Source: Hydractinia symbiolongicarpus (Eukaryota; Cnidaria; Hydrozoa; Anthoathecata; Hydractiniidae). From it: a DNA stretch of 64,000 nucleotides. The translations under genes were made by a program, and so were the position numbers. The notes below the pieces were generated by a model. The model did no database searches. It was not told the origin of the DNA and was given only the letters and a program-made list of their open reading frames with translations. Where the stretch lies: positions 28,919,501-28,983,500 of the forward strand of contig NC_079878.1 of NCBI RefSeq assembly GCF_029227915.1, given 5' to 3'. Position 1 is the first letter of the stretch. Each line of letters begins with the position of its first letter. Shown in pieces: positions 12,979-26,560 of the stretch.

Positions 12979-14194
12979 TACAAAGAAAGTACCCTGTGAG
13001 TAAACTCATTTCCAGAACGATTTTTTAAATTATCTTTTCACCACTAAAACGCATGAGACTTGAATTCTTCAAAAATGTTTTCATTTTTGATGAGACTCTG
13101 AATAAAAGAAGTTTAATCGCCGGCAAACGAAAACCCGGGAATTCCCGTAAATCCCGGGCTTGGCCCGTATAGTCGAATGTATACAAAGAAAGTACCCTGT
13201 GAGTAAACTCATTTCCCGAACGATTTTTTAAATTATCTTTTCACCACTATAACGCATGAGACTTGTTGTTTTCAAAAATGTTTTCATTTTTGATAAGACG
13301 CTGAATAAAAGATGTTTAATCGCCGGCAAACCAAAACCCGCCATTTCCCGTAAATACCGGACTCGGCCCGTATAGTCGAGTACATACAAAGAAAGTACCC
13401 TGTGAGTAAACTCATTTCCAGAACGATTTTTTAAATTATCTTTTCACCACTAAAACGCATGAGACTTGTAGTTTTCAAAAATGTTTTCATTTTTGATAAG
13501 ACGCTGAATAAAAGATGTTTAATCGCCGGCAAACCAAAACCCGCGATTTCCCGTAAATACCGGACTCGGCCCGTATAGTCAAAAGTATACAAAGAAAGTA
13601 CCCAGGGAGTAAACTCATTTCCCGAACGATTTTTTAAATTATTTTTTCACCACTAAAACGCATGAGACTTGTAGTTTTCAAAAATGTTTTCATTTTTGAT
13701 GAGACGCTGAATAAAAGATGTTTAATCGCCGGCAAACGAAAACCCGCGATTTCCGTAAATCCCGGACTCGGCCCGTATAGTCAAAATTATACAAAGAAAG
13801 TACCCAGGGAGTAAACTCATTTCCCGAACGATTTTTTAAATTATTTTTTCACCACTAAAACGCATGAGACTTGTAGTTTTCAGGAATGTTTTCATTTTTG
13901 ATGAGACGCTTAATGAAGGAAGTTTAATCGCCGGCAAACGAAAACCCGCGATTTCCCGTAAATCCCGGGCTTGGCCGGTATAGTCGAATGTATACAAAGA
14001 AAGTACCCTGTGAGTAAACTCATTTCCCGAACGATTTTTTAAATTATTTTTTCACCACTAAAACGCATGAGACTTGTAGTTTTCAAAAATGTTTTCATTT
14101 TTGATGAGACTCTGAATAAAAGAAGTTTAATCGCCGGCAAACGAAAACCCGGGAATTCCCGTAAATCCCGGGCTTGGCCCGTATAGTCGAATGT
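12979..14194 (+). repeat. 7-mer repeat, contracted third unit (6 monomers)
   Basis: Starts with the same GACTTGAATTCTTC monomer. The interval to the GGCCGGTATAG marker is one monomer shorter than in units 1 and 2, because a CCAG monomer changes directly into a GATAAG/CCAAAA monomer near 13497. A further degenerate copy of the same order continues to about 15.2 kb. The right edge is approximate. Confidence 0.65.
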
Positions 14195-15816
14195 ATACAA
14201 AGAAAGTACCCTGTGAGTAAACTCATTTCCCGAACGATTTTTTAAATTATTTTTTCACCACTATAACGCATGAGACTTGTTGTTTTCAAAAATGTTTTCA
14301 TTTTTGATAAGACGCTGAATAAAAGATGTTTAATCGCCGGCAAACCAAAACCCGCCATTTCCCGTAAATACCGGACTCGGCCCGTATAGTCGAGTACATA
14401 CAAAGAAAGTACCCTGTGAGTAAACTCATTTCCAGAACGATTTTTTAAATTATCTTTTCACCACTAAAACGCATGAGACTTGTAGTTTTCAAAAATGTTT
14501 TCATTTTTGATGAGACTCTGAATAAAAGAAGTTTAATCGCCGGCAAACGAAAACCCGCGAATTCCCGTAAATCCTGGACTCAGCCCGTATAGTCAAAAGT
14601 ATACAAAGAAAATACCCAGGGAGCAAACACATTTCCCGAACGATTTTTTAAATTATTTTTTCACCACTAAAACGCATGAGACTTGTAGTTTTCAAAAATG
14701 TTTTCATTTTTGATAAGACGCTGAATAAAAGATGTTTAATCGCCGGCAAACCAAAACCCGCGATTTCCCGTAAATACCGGACTCGGCCCGTATAGTCAAA
14801 AGTATACAAAGAAAGTACCCAGGGAGTAAACTCATTTCCCGAACGATTTTTTAAATTATTTTTTCACCACTAAAACGCATGAGACTTGTAGTTTTCAAAA
14901 ATGTTTTCATTTTTGATGAGACGCTGAATAAAAGATGTTTAATCGCCGGCAAACGAAAACCCGCGATTTCCGTAAATCCCGGACTCGGCCCGTATAGTCA
15001 AAAGTATACAAAGAAAGTACCCAGGGAGTAAACTCATTTCCCGAACGATTTTTTAAATTATTTTTTCACCACTAAAACGCATGAGACTTGTAGTTTTCAG
15101 GAATGTTTTCATTTTTGATGAGACGCTTAATGAAGGAAGTTTAATCGCCGGCAAACGAAAACCCGCGATTTCCCGTAAATCCCGGGCTTGGCCCGTATAG
15201 TCGAATGTATACAAAGAAAGTACCCTGTGATTAAACTCATTTCCCGAACGATTTTTTAAATTATTTTTTCACCACTAAAACGCATGAGACTTGTAGTTTT
15301 CAAAAATATTTTCATTTTTGATGAGACGCTGAATATAAGAAGTTTAATCGCCGGCAAACAAAAACCCGTGATTTCCCGTAAATCCTGTGCTTGGCCCGTA
15401 TAGTCGAGTACATACAAAGAAAGTACCCTGTGAGTAAACTCATTTCCAGAACGATTTTTTAAATTATCTTTTCACCACTAAAACGCATGAGACTTGTAGT
15501 TTTCAAAAATGTTTTCATTTTTGATGAGACTCTGAATAAAAGAAGTTTAATCGCCGGCAAACGAAAACCCGCGAATTCCCGTAAATCCTGGACTCGGCCC
15601 GTATAGTCAAATGTATACAAAGAAAATACCCAGGGAGCAAACACATTTCCCGAACGATTTTTTAAATTATTTTTTCACCACTAAAACGCATAAGACTTGT
15701 AGTTTTCAGGAATGTTTTCATTTTTGATGAGACGCTTAATGAAAGAAGTTTAATCGCCGGCAAACGAAAACCCGCGATTTCCCGTAAATCCCGGGCTTGG
15801 CCCGTATAGTCGAATG

Positions 15817-17034
15817 TATACAAAGAAAGTACCCTGTGAGTACACTCATTTCCCGAACGATTTTTTAAATTATTTTTTCACCACTAAAACGCATGAGACT
15901 TGTAGTTTTCAAAAATATTTTCATTTTTGATGAGACGCTGAATATAAGAAGTTTAATCGCCGGCAAACAAAAACCCGCGATTTCCCGTAAATCCTGTGCT
16001 TGGCCCGTATAGTCGAGTACATACAAAGAAAGTACCCTGTGAGTAAACTCATTTCCAGAACGATTTTTTAATCTATTTTTTCACCACTAAAACGCATGAG
16101 ACTTGTAGTTTTCAAAAATGGTTTCATTTTTGATGAGACGCTGAATATAAGAAGTTTATTCGCCGGCAAACAAAAACCCGCGATTTCCCGTAAATCCCGT
16201 GCTTGGCCCGTATAGTCGAGTACATACAAAGAAAGTACCCTGTGAGTAAACTCATTTCTAGAACGATTTTTTAATCTATCTTTTCACCACTAAAACGCAT
16301 GAGACTTGTATTTTTCAAAAATGTTTTCATTTTTGATGAGACTCTGAATAAAAGAAGTTTAATCGCCGGCAAACGAAAACCCGGGAATTCCCGTAAATCC
16401 CGGGCTTGGCCCGTATAGTCAAATGTATACAAAGAAAGTACCCTGTGAGTAAACTCATTTCCCGAACGATTTTTTAAATTATTTTTTCACCACTAAAACG
16501 CATGAGACTTGTAGTTTTCAAAAATATTTTCATTTTTGATGAGACGCTGAATATAAGAAGTTTAATCGCCGGCAAACAAAAACCCGCGATTTCCCGTAAA
16601 TCCTGTGCTTGGCCCGTATAGTCGAGTACATACAAAGAAAGTACCCTGTGAGTAAACTCATTTCCAGAACGATTTTTTAATCTATTTTTTCACCACTAAA
16701 ACGCATGAGACTTGTAGTTTTCAAAAATGGTTTCATTTTTGATGAGACGCTGAATATAAGAAGTTTATTCGCCGGCAAACAAAAACCCGCGATTTCCCGT
16801 AAATCCCGTGCTTGGCCCGTATAGTCGAGTACATACAAAGAAAGTACCCTGTGAGTAAACTCATTTCCAGAACGATTTTTTAAATTATCTTTTCACCACT
16901 AAAACGCATGAGACTTGTATTTTTCAAAAATGTTTTCATTTTTGATGAGACTCTGAATAAAAGAAGTTTAATCGCCGGCAAACGAAAACCGGGGAATTCC
17001 CGTAAATCCTGGGCTTGGCCCGTATAGTCGAATG
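15817..17034 (+). repeat. 3-mer higher-order repeat (609 bp), two units
   Basis: Units at 15817 and 16426. Each has a CAAAAATATTTTC monomer, a monomer with TTTTTTAATCTATT plus GGTTTC, and a monomer with GACTCTG and GGGAATTC. The leading monomer type is also seen at 15208. Confidence 0.75.
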
Positions 17035-17645
17035 TATACAAAGAAAGTACCCTGTGAGTAAACTCATTTCCCGAACGATTTTTTAAATTATCTTTTCACC
17101 ACTAAAACGCATGAGACTTGTAGTTTTCAAAAATGTTTTCATTTTTGATAAGACGCTGAATAAAAGATGTTTAATCGCCGGCAAACCAAAACCCGCGATT
17201 TCCCGTAAATAACGGACTCGGCCCGTATAGTCGAGTACATACAAAGAAAGTACCCTGTGAGTAAACTCATTTCCAGAACGATTTTTTAAATTATCTTTTC
17301 ACCACTAAAACGCATGAGACTTGTAGTTTTCAAAAATGTTTTCATTTTTGATGAGACTCTGAATAAAAGAAGTTTAATCGCCGGCAAACGAAAACCCGCG
17401 AATTCCCGTAAATCCTGGACTCGGCCCGTATAGTCAAAAGTATACAAAGAAAATACCCAGGGAGCAAACACATTTCCCGAACGATTTTTTAAATTATTTT
17501 TTCACCACTAAAACGCATAAGACTTGTAGTTTTCAGGAATGTTTTCATTTTTGATGAGACGCTTAATGAAAGAAGTTTAATCGCCGGCAAACGAAAACCC
17601 GCGATTTCCCGTAAATCCCGGGCTTGGCCCGTATAGTCGAATGTA

Positions 17646-19269
17646 TACAAAGAAAGTACCCTGTGAGTACACTCATTTCCCGAACGATTTTTTAAATTAT
17701 TTTTTCACCACTAAAACGCATGAGACTTGTAGTTTTTAAAAATATTTTCATTTTTGATGAGACGCTGAATATAAGAAGTTTAATCGCCGGCAAACAAAAA
17801 CCCGCGATTTCCCGTAAATCCTGTGCTTGGCCCGTATAGTCGAGTACATACAAAGAAAGTACCCTGTGAGTAAACTCATTTCCAGAACGATTTTTTAATC
17901 TATTTTTTCACCACTGAAACGCATGAGACTTGTAGTTTTCAAAAATGGTTTCATTTTTGATGAGACGCTGAATATAAGAAGTTTATTCGCCGGCAAACAA
18001 AAACCCGCGATTTCCCGTAAATCCCGTGCTTGGCCCGTATAGTCGAGTACAAACAAAGAAAGTACCCTGTGAGTAAACTCATTTCCAGAACGATTTTTTA
18101 AATTATCTTTTCACCACTAAAACGCATGAGACTTGTAGTTTTCAAAAATGTTTTCATTTTTGATGAGACTCTGAATAAAAGAAGTTTAATCGCCGGCAAA
18201 CGAAAAGCCGGGAATTCCCGTAAATCCCGTGCTTGGCCCGTATAGTCGAGTACATACAAAGAAAGTACCCTGTGAGTAAACTCATTTCCAGAACGATTTT
18301 TTAAATTATCTTTTCACCACTAAAACGCATGAGACTTGTATTTTTCAAAATTGTTTTCATTTTTGATGAGACTCTGAATAAAAGAAGTTTAATCGCCGGC
18401 AAACGAAAAGCCGGGAATTCCCGTAAATCCCGGGCTTGGCCCGTATAGTCGAATGTATACAAAGAAAGTACCCTTTGAGTAAACTCATTTCCCGAACGAT
18501 TTTTTAAATTATCTTTTCACTACTAAAACGCATGAGACTTGTAGTTTTCAAAAATGTTTTCATTTTTGATAAGACGCTGAATAAAATATGTTTAATCGCC
18601 GGCAAACCAAAACCAGCGATTTCCCGTAAATACCGGACTCGGCCCGTATAGTCGAGTACATACAAAGAAAGTACCCTGTGAGTAAACTCATTTCCAGAAC
18701 GATTTTTTAAATTATCTTTTCACCACTAAAACGCATGAGACTTGTATTTTTCAAAAATGTTTTCATTTTTGATGAGACTCTGAATAAAAGAAGTTTAATC
18801 GCCGGCAAACCAAAACCCGCGATTTCCCGTAAATACCGGACTCGGCCCGTATAGTCAAAAGTATACAAATAAAGTACCCAGGGAGTAAACTCATTTCCCG
18901 AACGATTTTTTAAATTATTTTTTCACCTCTAAAACGCATGAGACTTGTAGTTTTCAAAAATGTTTTCATTTTTGATAAGACGCTGAATAAAAGATGTTTA
19001 ATCGCCGGCAAACGAAAACCCGCGATTTCCCGTAAATCCCGAGCTTGGCCCGTATAGTCAAAAGTATACAAAGAAAATACCCAGGGAGCAAACACATTTC
19101 CCGAACGATTTTTTAAATTATTTTTTCACCACTAAAACGCATAAGACTTGTAGTTTTCAGGAATGTTTTCATTTTTGATGAGACGCTTAATGAAAGAAGT
19201 TTAATCGCCGGCAAACGAAAACCCGCGATTTCCCGTAAATCCCGGGCTTGGCCCGTATAGTCGAATGTA
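17646..19269 (+). repeat. 8-mer higher-order repeat, unit 1 (1624 bp)
   Basis: Begins at a monomer with GAGTACACTC. The rare variants GAGTACAAACAAAG, CGAAAAGCCGGG (twice), CAAAATTGTTTTC and CCCTTTGAG recur 1624 bp later in the same order. Confidence 0.8.
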
Positions 19270-20893
19270 TACAAAGAAAGTACCCTGTGAGTACACTCAT
19301 TTCCCGAACGATTTTTTAAATTATTTTTTCACCACTAAAACGCATGAGACTTGTAGTTTTTAAAAATATTTTCATTTTTGATGAGACGCTGAATATAAGA
19401 AGTTTAATCGCCGGCAAACAAAAACCCGCGATTTCCCGTAAATCCTGTGCTTGGCCCGTATAGTCGAGTACATACAAAGAAAGTACCCTGTGAGTAAACT
19501 CATTTCCAGAACGATTTTTTAATCTATTTTTTCACCACTAAAACGCATGAGACTTGTAGTTTTCAAAAATGGTTTCATTTTTGATGAGACGCTGAATATA
19601 AGAAGTTTATTCGCCGGCAAACAAAAACCCGCGATTTCCCGTAAATCCCGTGCTTGGCCCGTATAGTCGAGTACAAACAAAGAAAGTACCCTGTGAGTAA
19701 ACTCATTTCCAGAACGATTTTTTAAATTATCTTTTCACCACTAAAACGCATGAGACTTGTAGTTTTCAAAAATGTTTTCATTTTTGATGAGACACTGAAT
19801 AAAAGAAGTTTAATCGCCGGCAAACGAAAAGCCGGGAATTCCCGTAAATCCCGTGCTTGGCCCGTATAGTCGAGTACATACAAAGAAAGTACCCTGTGAG
19901 TAAACTCATTTCCAGAACGATTTTTTAAATTATCTTTTCACCACTAAAACGCATGAGACTTGTATTTTTCAAAATTGTTTTCATTTTTGATGAGACTCTG
20001 AATAAAAGAAGTTTAATCGCCGGCAAACGAAAAGCCGGGAATTCCCGTAAATCCCGGGCTTGGCCCGTATAGTCGAATGTATACAAAGAAAGTACCCTTT
20101 GAGTAAACTCATTTCCCGAACGATTTTTTAAATTATCTTTTCACTACTAAAACGCATGAGACTTGTAGTTTTCAAAAATGTTTTCATTTTTGATAAGACG
20201 CTGAATAAAAGATGTTTAATCGCCGGCAAACCAAAACCAGCGATTTCCCGTAAATACCGGACTCGGCCCGTATAGTCGAGTACATACAAAGAAAGTACCC
20301 TGTGAGTAAACTCATTTCCAGAACGATTTTTTAAATTATCTTTTCACCACTAAAACGCATGAGACTTGTAGTTTTCAAAAATGTTTTCATTTTTGATGAG
20401 ACTCTGAATAAAAGAAGTTTAATCGCCGGCAAACGAAAACCCGCGAATTCCCGTAAATCCTGGACTCGGCCCGTATAGTCAAAAGTATACAAAGAAAATA
20501 CCCAGGGAGCAAACACATTTCCCGAACGATTTTTTAAATTATTTTTTCACCACTAAAACGCATAAGACTTGTAGTTTTCAGGAATGTTTTCATTTTTGAT
20601 GAGACGCTTAATGAAAGAAGTTTAATCGCCGGCAAACGAAAACCCGCGATTTCCCGTAAATCCCGAGCTTGGCCCGTATAGTCGATTGTATACAAAGAAA
20701 GTACCCTGTGAGTAAACTCATTTCTCGAACGATTTTTTAAATTATCTTTTCACCACTAAAACGCATGAGACTTGTATTTTTCAAAAATGTTTTCATTTTT
20801 GATGAGACTCTGAATAAAAGAAGTTTAATCGCCGGCAAACCAAAACCCGCGATTTCCCGTAAATACCGGACTCGGCCCGTATAGTCAAAAGTA
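19270..20893 (+). repeat. 8-mer higher-order repeat, unit 2
   Basis: Repeats the 17646 unit with matching rare variants at +1624 bp for about the first six monomers (to about 20.3 kb). After that the two diverge, and two monomers appear to have been inserted before the CACCTCT monomer. The right edge is approximate. Confidence 0.7.
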
Positions 20894-21908
20894 TACAAAT
20901 AAAGTACCCAGGGAGTAAACTCATTTCCCGAACGATTTTTTAAATTATTTTTTCACCTCTAAAACGCATGAGACTTGTAGTTTTCAAAAATGTCTTCATT
21001 TTTGATAAGACGCTGAATAAAAGATGTTTAATCGCCGGCAAACGAAAACCCGCGATTTCCCGTAAATCCCGAGCTTGGCCCGTATAGTCGATTGTATACA
21101 AAGAAAGTACCCTGTGAGTAAACTCATTTACTGAACGATTTTTTAAATTATTTTTTTACTACTAAAACGCATGAGACTTGTAGTTTTCAAAAATATTTTC
21201 ACTTTTGATGAGACGCTGAATATAAGAAGTTTAATCGCCGGCAAACAAAAACCCGCGATTTCCCGTAAATCCTGTGCTTGGCCCGTATAGTCGAGTACAT
21301 ACAAAGAAAGTACCCTGTGAGTAAACTCATTTCCAGAACGATTTTTTAATCTATTTTTTCACCACTAAAACGCATGAGACTTGTAGTTTTCAAAAACGGT
21401 TTCATTTTTGATGAGACGCTGAATATAAGAAGTTTATTCGCCGGCAAACAAAAACCCGCGATTTCCCGTAAATCCCGTGCTTGGCCCGTATAGTCGAGTA
21501 CATACAAAGAAAGTACCCTGTGAGTAAACTCATTTCCAGAACGATTTTTTAAATTATCTTTTCACCACTAAAACGCATGAGACTTGTATTTTTCAAAAAT
21601 GTTTTCATTTTTGATGAGACTCTGAATAAAAGAAGTTTAATCGCCGGCAAACGAAAACCCGGGAATTCCCGTAAATCCCGGGCTTGGCCCGTATAGTCGA
21701 ATGTATACAAAGAAAGTACCCTGTGAGTAAACTCATTTCCCGAACGATTTTTTAAATTATCTTTTCACCACTAAAACGCATGAGACTTGTAGTTTTCAAA
21801 AATGTTTTCATTTTTGATAAGACGCTGAATAAAAGATGTTTAATCGCCGGCAAACCAAAACCCGCGATTTCCCGTAAATACCGGACTCGGCCCGTATAGT
21901 CGAGTACA

Positions 21909-23938
21909 TACAAAGAAAGTACCCTGTGAGTAAACTCATTTCCAGAACGATTTTTTAAATTATCTTTTCACCACTAAAACGCATGAGACTTGTAGTTTTC
22001 AAAAATGTTTTCATTTTTGATGAGACTCTGAATAAAAGAAGTTTAATCGCCGGCAAACGAAAACCCGCGAATTCCCGTAAATCCTGGACTCGGCCCGTAT
22101 AGTCAAAAGTATACAAAGAAAATACCCAGGGAGCAAACACATTTCCCGAACGATTTTTTAAATTATTTTTTCACCACTAAAACGCATAAGACTTGTAGTT
22201 TTCAGGAATGTTTTCATTTTTGATGAGACGCTTAATGAAAGAAGTTTAATCGCCGGCAAACGAAAACCCGCGATTTCCCGTAAATCCCGAGCTTGGCCCG
22301 TATAGTCGATTGTATACAAAGAAAGTACCCTGTGAGTAAACTCATTTCTCGAACGATTTTTTAAATTATCTTTTCACCACTAAAACGCATAAGACTTGTA
22401 GTTTTCAAAAATGTTTTCATTTTTGATAAGACGCTGAATAAAAGATGTTTAATCGCCGGCAAACCAAAACCCGCGATTTCCCGTAAATACCGGACTCGGC
22501 CCGTATAGTCAAAAGTATACAAAGAAAGTACCCAGGGAGTAAACTCATTTCCCGAACGATTTTTTAAATTATTTTTTCACCTCTAAAACGCATGAGACTT
22601 GTAGTTTTCAAAAATGTTTTCATTTTTGATGAGACGCTGAATAAAAGATGTTTAATCGCCGGAAAACGAAAACCCGCGATTTCCCGTAAATCCCGAGCTT
22701 GGCCCGTATAGTCGATTGTATACAAAGAAAGTACCCTGTGAGTAAACTCATTTCTCGAACGATTTTTTAAATTATCTTTTCACCACTAAAACGCATGAGA
22801 CTTGTAGTTTTCAAAAATGTTTTCATTTTTGATAAGACGCTGAATAAAAGATGTTTAATCGCCGGCAAACCAAAACCCGCGATTTCCCGTAAATACCGGA
22901 CTCGGCCCGTATAGTCGAGTACATACAAAGAAAGTACCCTGTGAGTAAACTCATTTCCAGAACGATTTTTTAAATTATCTTTTCACCACTAAAACGCATG
23001 AGACTTGTAGTTTTCAAAAATGTTTTCATTTTTGATGAGACTCTGAATAAAAGAAGTTTAATCGCCGGCAAACGAAAACCCGCGAATTCCCGTAAATCCT
23101 GGACTCGGCCCGTATAGTCAAAAGTATACAAAGAAAATACCCAGGGAGCAAACACATTTCCCGAACGATTTTTTAAATTATTTTTTCACCACTAAAACGC
23201 ATAAGACTTGTAGTTTTCAGGAATGTTTTCATTTTTGATGAGACGCTTAATGAAAGAAGTTTAATCGCCGGCAAACGAAAACCCGCGATTTCCGTAAATC
23301 CCGAGCTTGGCCCGTATAGTCGATTGTATACAAAGAAAGTACCCTGTGAGTAAACTCATTTCTCGAACGATTTTTTAAATTATCTTTTCACCACTAAAAC
23401 GCATAAGACTTGTAGTTTTCAAAAATGTTTTCATTTTTGATAAGACGCTGAATAAAAGATGTTTAATCGCCGGCAAACCAAAACCCGCGATTTCCCGTAA
23501 ATACCGGACTCGGCCCGTATAGTCAAAAGTATACAAAGAAAGTACCCAGGGAGTAAACTCATTTCCCGAACGATTTTTTAAATTATTTTTTCACCTCTAA
23601 AACGCATGAGACTTGTAGTTTTCAAAAATGTTTTCATTTTTGATGAGACGCTGAATAAAAGATGTTTAATCGCCGGAAAACGAAAACCCGCGATTTCCCG
23701 TAAATCCCGAGCTTGGCCCGTATAGTCGATTGTATACAAAGAAAGTACCCTGTGAGTGAACTCATTTCTCGAACGATTTTTTAAATTATCTTTTCACCAC
23801 TAAAACGCATGAGACTTGTAGTTTTCAAAAATGTTTTCATTTTTGATAAGACGCTCAATAAAAGATGTTTAATCGCCGGCAAACCAAAACCCGCGATTTC
23901 CCGTAAATACCGGACTCGGCCCGTATAGTCAAAAGTAT
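21909..23938 (+). repeat. 5-mer repeats (about 1013-1015 bp)
   Basis: A run of CCTGGACTCGG, GGAATG/CGAGC, CTCGAACG with CATAAG, CACCTCT with GGAAAACG, and TCTCGAACG monomers recurs at about 1015 bp. The CACCTCT marker, for example, lies at 22579 and 23592. Edges are approximate. Confidence 0.65.
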
Positions 23939-24130
23939 ACAAAGAAAGTACCCAGGGAGTAAACTCATTTCCCGAACGGTTTTTTAAATTATTTTTTCAC
24001 CACTAAAAGGCATAAGACTTGTAGTTTTCAAAAATGTTTTCATTTTTGATGAGACGCTGAATAAAAGATGTTTAATCGCCGGCAAACGAAAACCCGCGAT
24101 TTCCGTAAATTCCGTACTCGGCCCGTATAG

Positions 24131-26560
24131 TCAGAAGTATACAAAGAAAGTACCCAGGGAGTAAACTCATTTCCCGAACGATTTTTTAAATTATTTTTTC
24201 ACCACTAAAACGCATGAGTTGTAGTTTTCAGGAATGTTTTCATTTTTGATGAGACGCTGAATATAAGAAGTTTAATCGCCGGCAAACAAAACCCCGCGAT
24301 TTCCCGTAAATCCTGTGCTTGGCCCGTATAGTCGAGTACATACAAAGAAAGTACCCTGTGAGTAAACTCATTTCCAGAACGATTTTTTAATCTATTTTTT
24401 CACCACTAAAACGCATGAGACTTGTAGTTTTCAAAAATGTTTTCATTTTTGATGAAACGCTGAATAAAAGATGTTTAATCGCCGGCAAACGAAAACCCGC
24501 GATTTCCCGTAAATCCCGGACTCGGCCCGTATAGTCAAAAGTATACAAAGAAAGTACCCAGGGAGTAAACTCATTTCCCGAACGATTTTTTAAATTATTT
24601 TTTCACCACTAAAACGCATAAGACTTGTAGTTTTCAAAAATGTTTTCATTTTTGATAAGACGCTGAATAAAAGATGTTTAATCGCCGGCAAACCAAAACC
24701 CGCGATTTCCCGTAAATACCGGACTCGGCCCGTATAGTCAAAAGTATACAAAGAAAGTACCCAGGGAGTAAACTCATTTCCCGAACGATTTTTTAAATTA
24801 TTTTTTCACCTCTAAAACGCATGAGACTTGTAGTTTTCAAAAATGTTTTCATTTTTGATGAGACGCTGAATAAAAGATGTTTAATCGCCGGAAAACGAAA
24901 ACCCGCGATTTCCCGTAAATCCCGAGCTTGGCCCGTATAGTCGATTGTATACAAAGAAAGTACCCTGTGAGTAAACTCATTTCTCGAACGATTTTTTAAA
25001 TTATCTTTTCACCACTAAAACGCATGAGACTTGTAGTTTTCAAAAATGTTTTCATTTTTGATAAGACGCTCAATAAAAGATGTTTAATCGCTGGCAAACC
25101 AAAACCCGCGATTTCCCGTAAATACCGGACTCGGCCCGTATAGTCAAAAGTATACAAAGAAAGTACCCAGGGAGTAAACTCATTTCCCGAACGATTTTTT
25201 AAATTATTTTTTCACCACTAAAAGGCATGAGACTTGTAGTTTTCAAAAATGTTTTCATTTTTGATGAGACGCTGAATAAAAGATGTTTAATCGCCGGCAA
25301 ACGAAAACCCGCGATTTCCGTAAATTCCGTACTCGGCCCGTATAGTCAGAAGTATACAAAGAAAGTACCCAGGGAGTAAACTCATTTCCCGAACGATTTT
25401 TTAAATTATTTTTTCACCACTAAAACGCATGAGTTGTAGTTTTCAGGAATGTTTTCATTTTTGATGAGACGCTGAATATAAGAAGTTTAATCGCCGGCAA
25501 ACAAAACCCCGCGATTTCCCGTAAATCCTGTGCTTGGCCCGTATAGTCGAGTACATACAAAGAAAGTACCCTGTGAGTAAACTCATTTCCAGAACGATTT
25601 TTTAATCTATTTTTTCACCACTAAAACGCATGAGACTTGTAGTTTTCAAAAATGTTTTCATTTTTGATGAAACGCTGAATAAAAGATGTTTAATCGCCGG
25701 CAAACGAAAACCCGCGATTTCCCGTAAATCCCGGACTCGGCCCGTATAGTCAAAAGTATACAAAGAAAGTACCCAGGGAGTAAACTCATTTCCCGAACGA
25801 TTTTTTAAATTATTTTTTCACCACTAAAACGCATGAGACTTGTAGTTTTCAGGAATGTTTTCATTTTTGATAAGACGCTAAATGAAAGAAGTTTAATCGC
25901 CGGCAAACGAAAACCCGCGATTTCCCGTAAATCCCGGGCTTGGCCCGTATAGTCCAATGTATACAAAGAAAGTACCCTGTGAGTAAACTCATTTCCCGAA
26001 CGATTTTTTAAATTATTTTTTCACCACTAAAACGCATGAGACTTGTAGTTTTCAAAAATGGTTTCATTTTTGATGAGACGCTGAATATAAGAAGTTTAAT
26101 CGCCGGCAAACAAAAACCCGCGATTTCCCGTAAATCCCGTGCTTGGCCCGTATAGCCGAGTACATACAAAGAAAGTACCCTGTGAGTAAACTCATTTCCA
26201 GAACGATTTTTTAAATTATCTTTTCACCACTAAAACGCATGAGACTTGTAGTTTTCAAAAGTGTTTTCATTTTTGATAAGACGCTCAATAAAAGATGTTT
26301 AATCGCCGGCAAACCAAAACCCGCGATTTCCCGTAAATACCGGACTCGGCCCGTATAGTCAAAAGTATACAAAGAAAGTACCCAGGGAGTAAACTCATTT
26401 CCCGAACGATTTTTTAAATTATTTTTTCACCACTAAAAGGCATGAGACTTGTAGTTTTCAAAAATGTTTTCATTTTTGATGAGACGCTGAATAAAAGATG
26501 TTTAATCGCCGGCAAACGAAAACCCGCGATTTCCGTAAATTCCGTACTCGGCCCGTATAG
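24131..26560 (+). repeat. 6-mer higher-order repeat (1215 bp), two units
   Basis: The marker TCAGAAGTA occurs at 24131, 25346 and 26561. Units share CGCATGAGTTGTAG (a 2-bp deletion of AC), AAACAAAACCCCG, and TTCCGTAAATTCCG. The length is six monomers minus the 2-bp and one 1-bp deletion. A GATGAAACGC variant is also shared. Confidence 0.8.
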
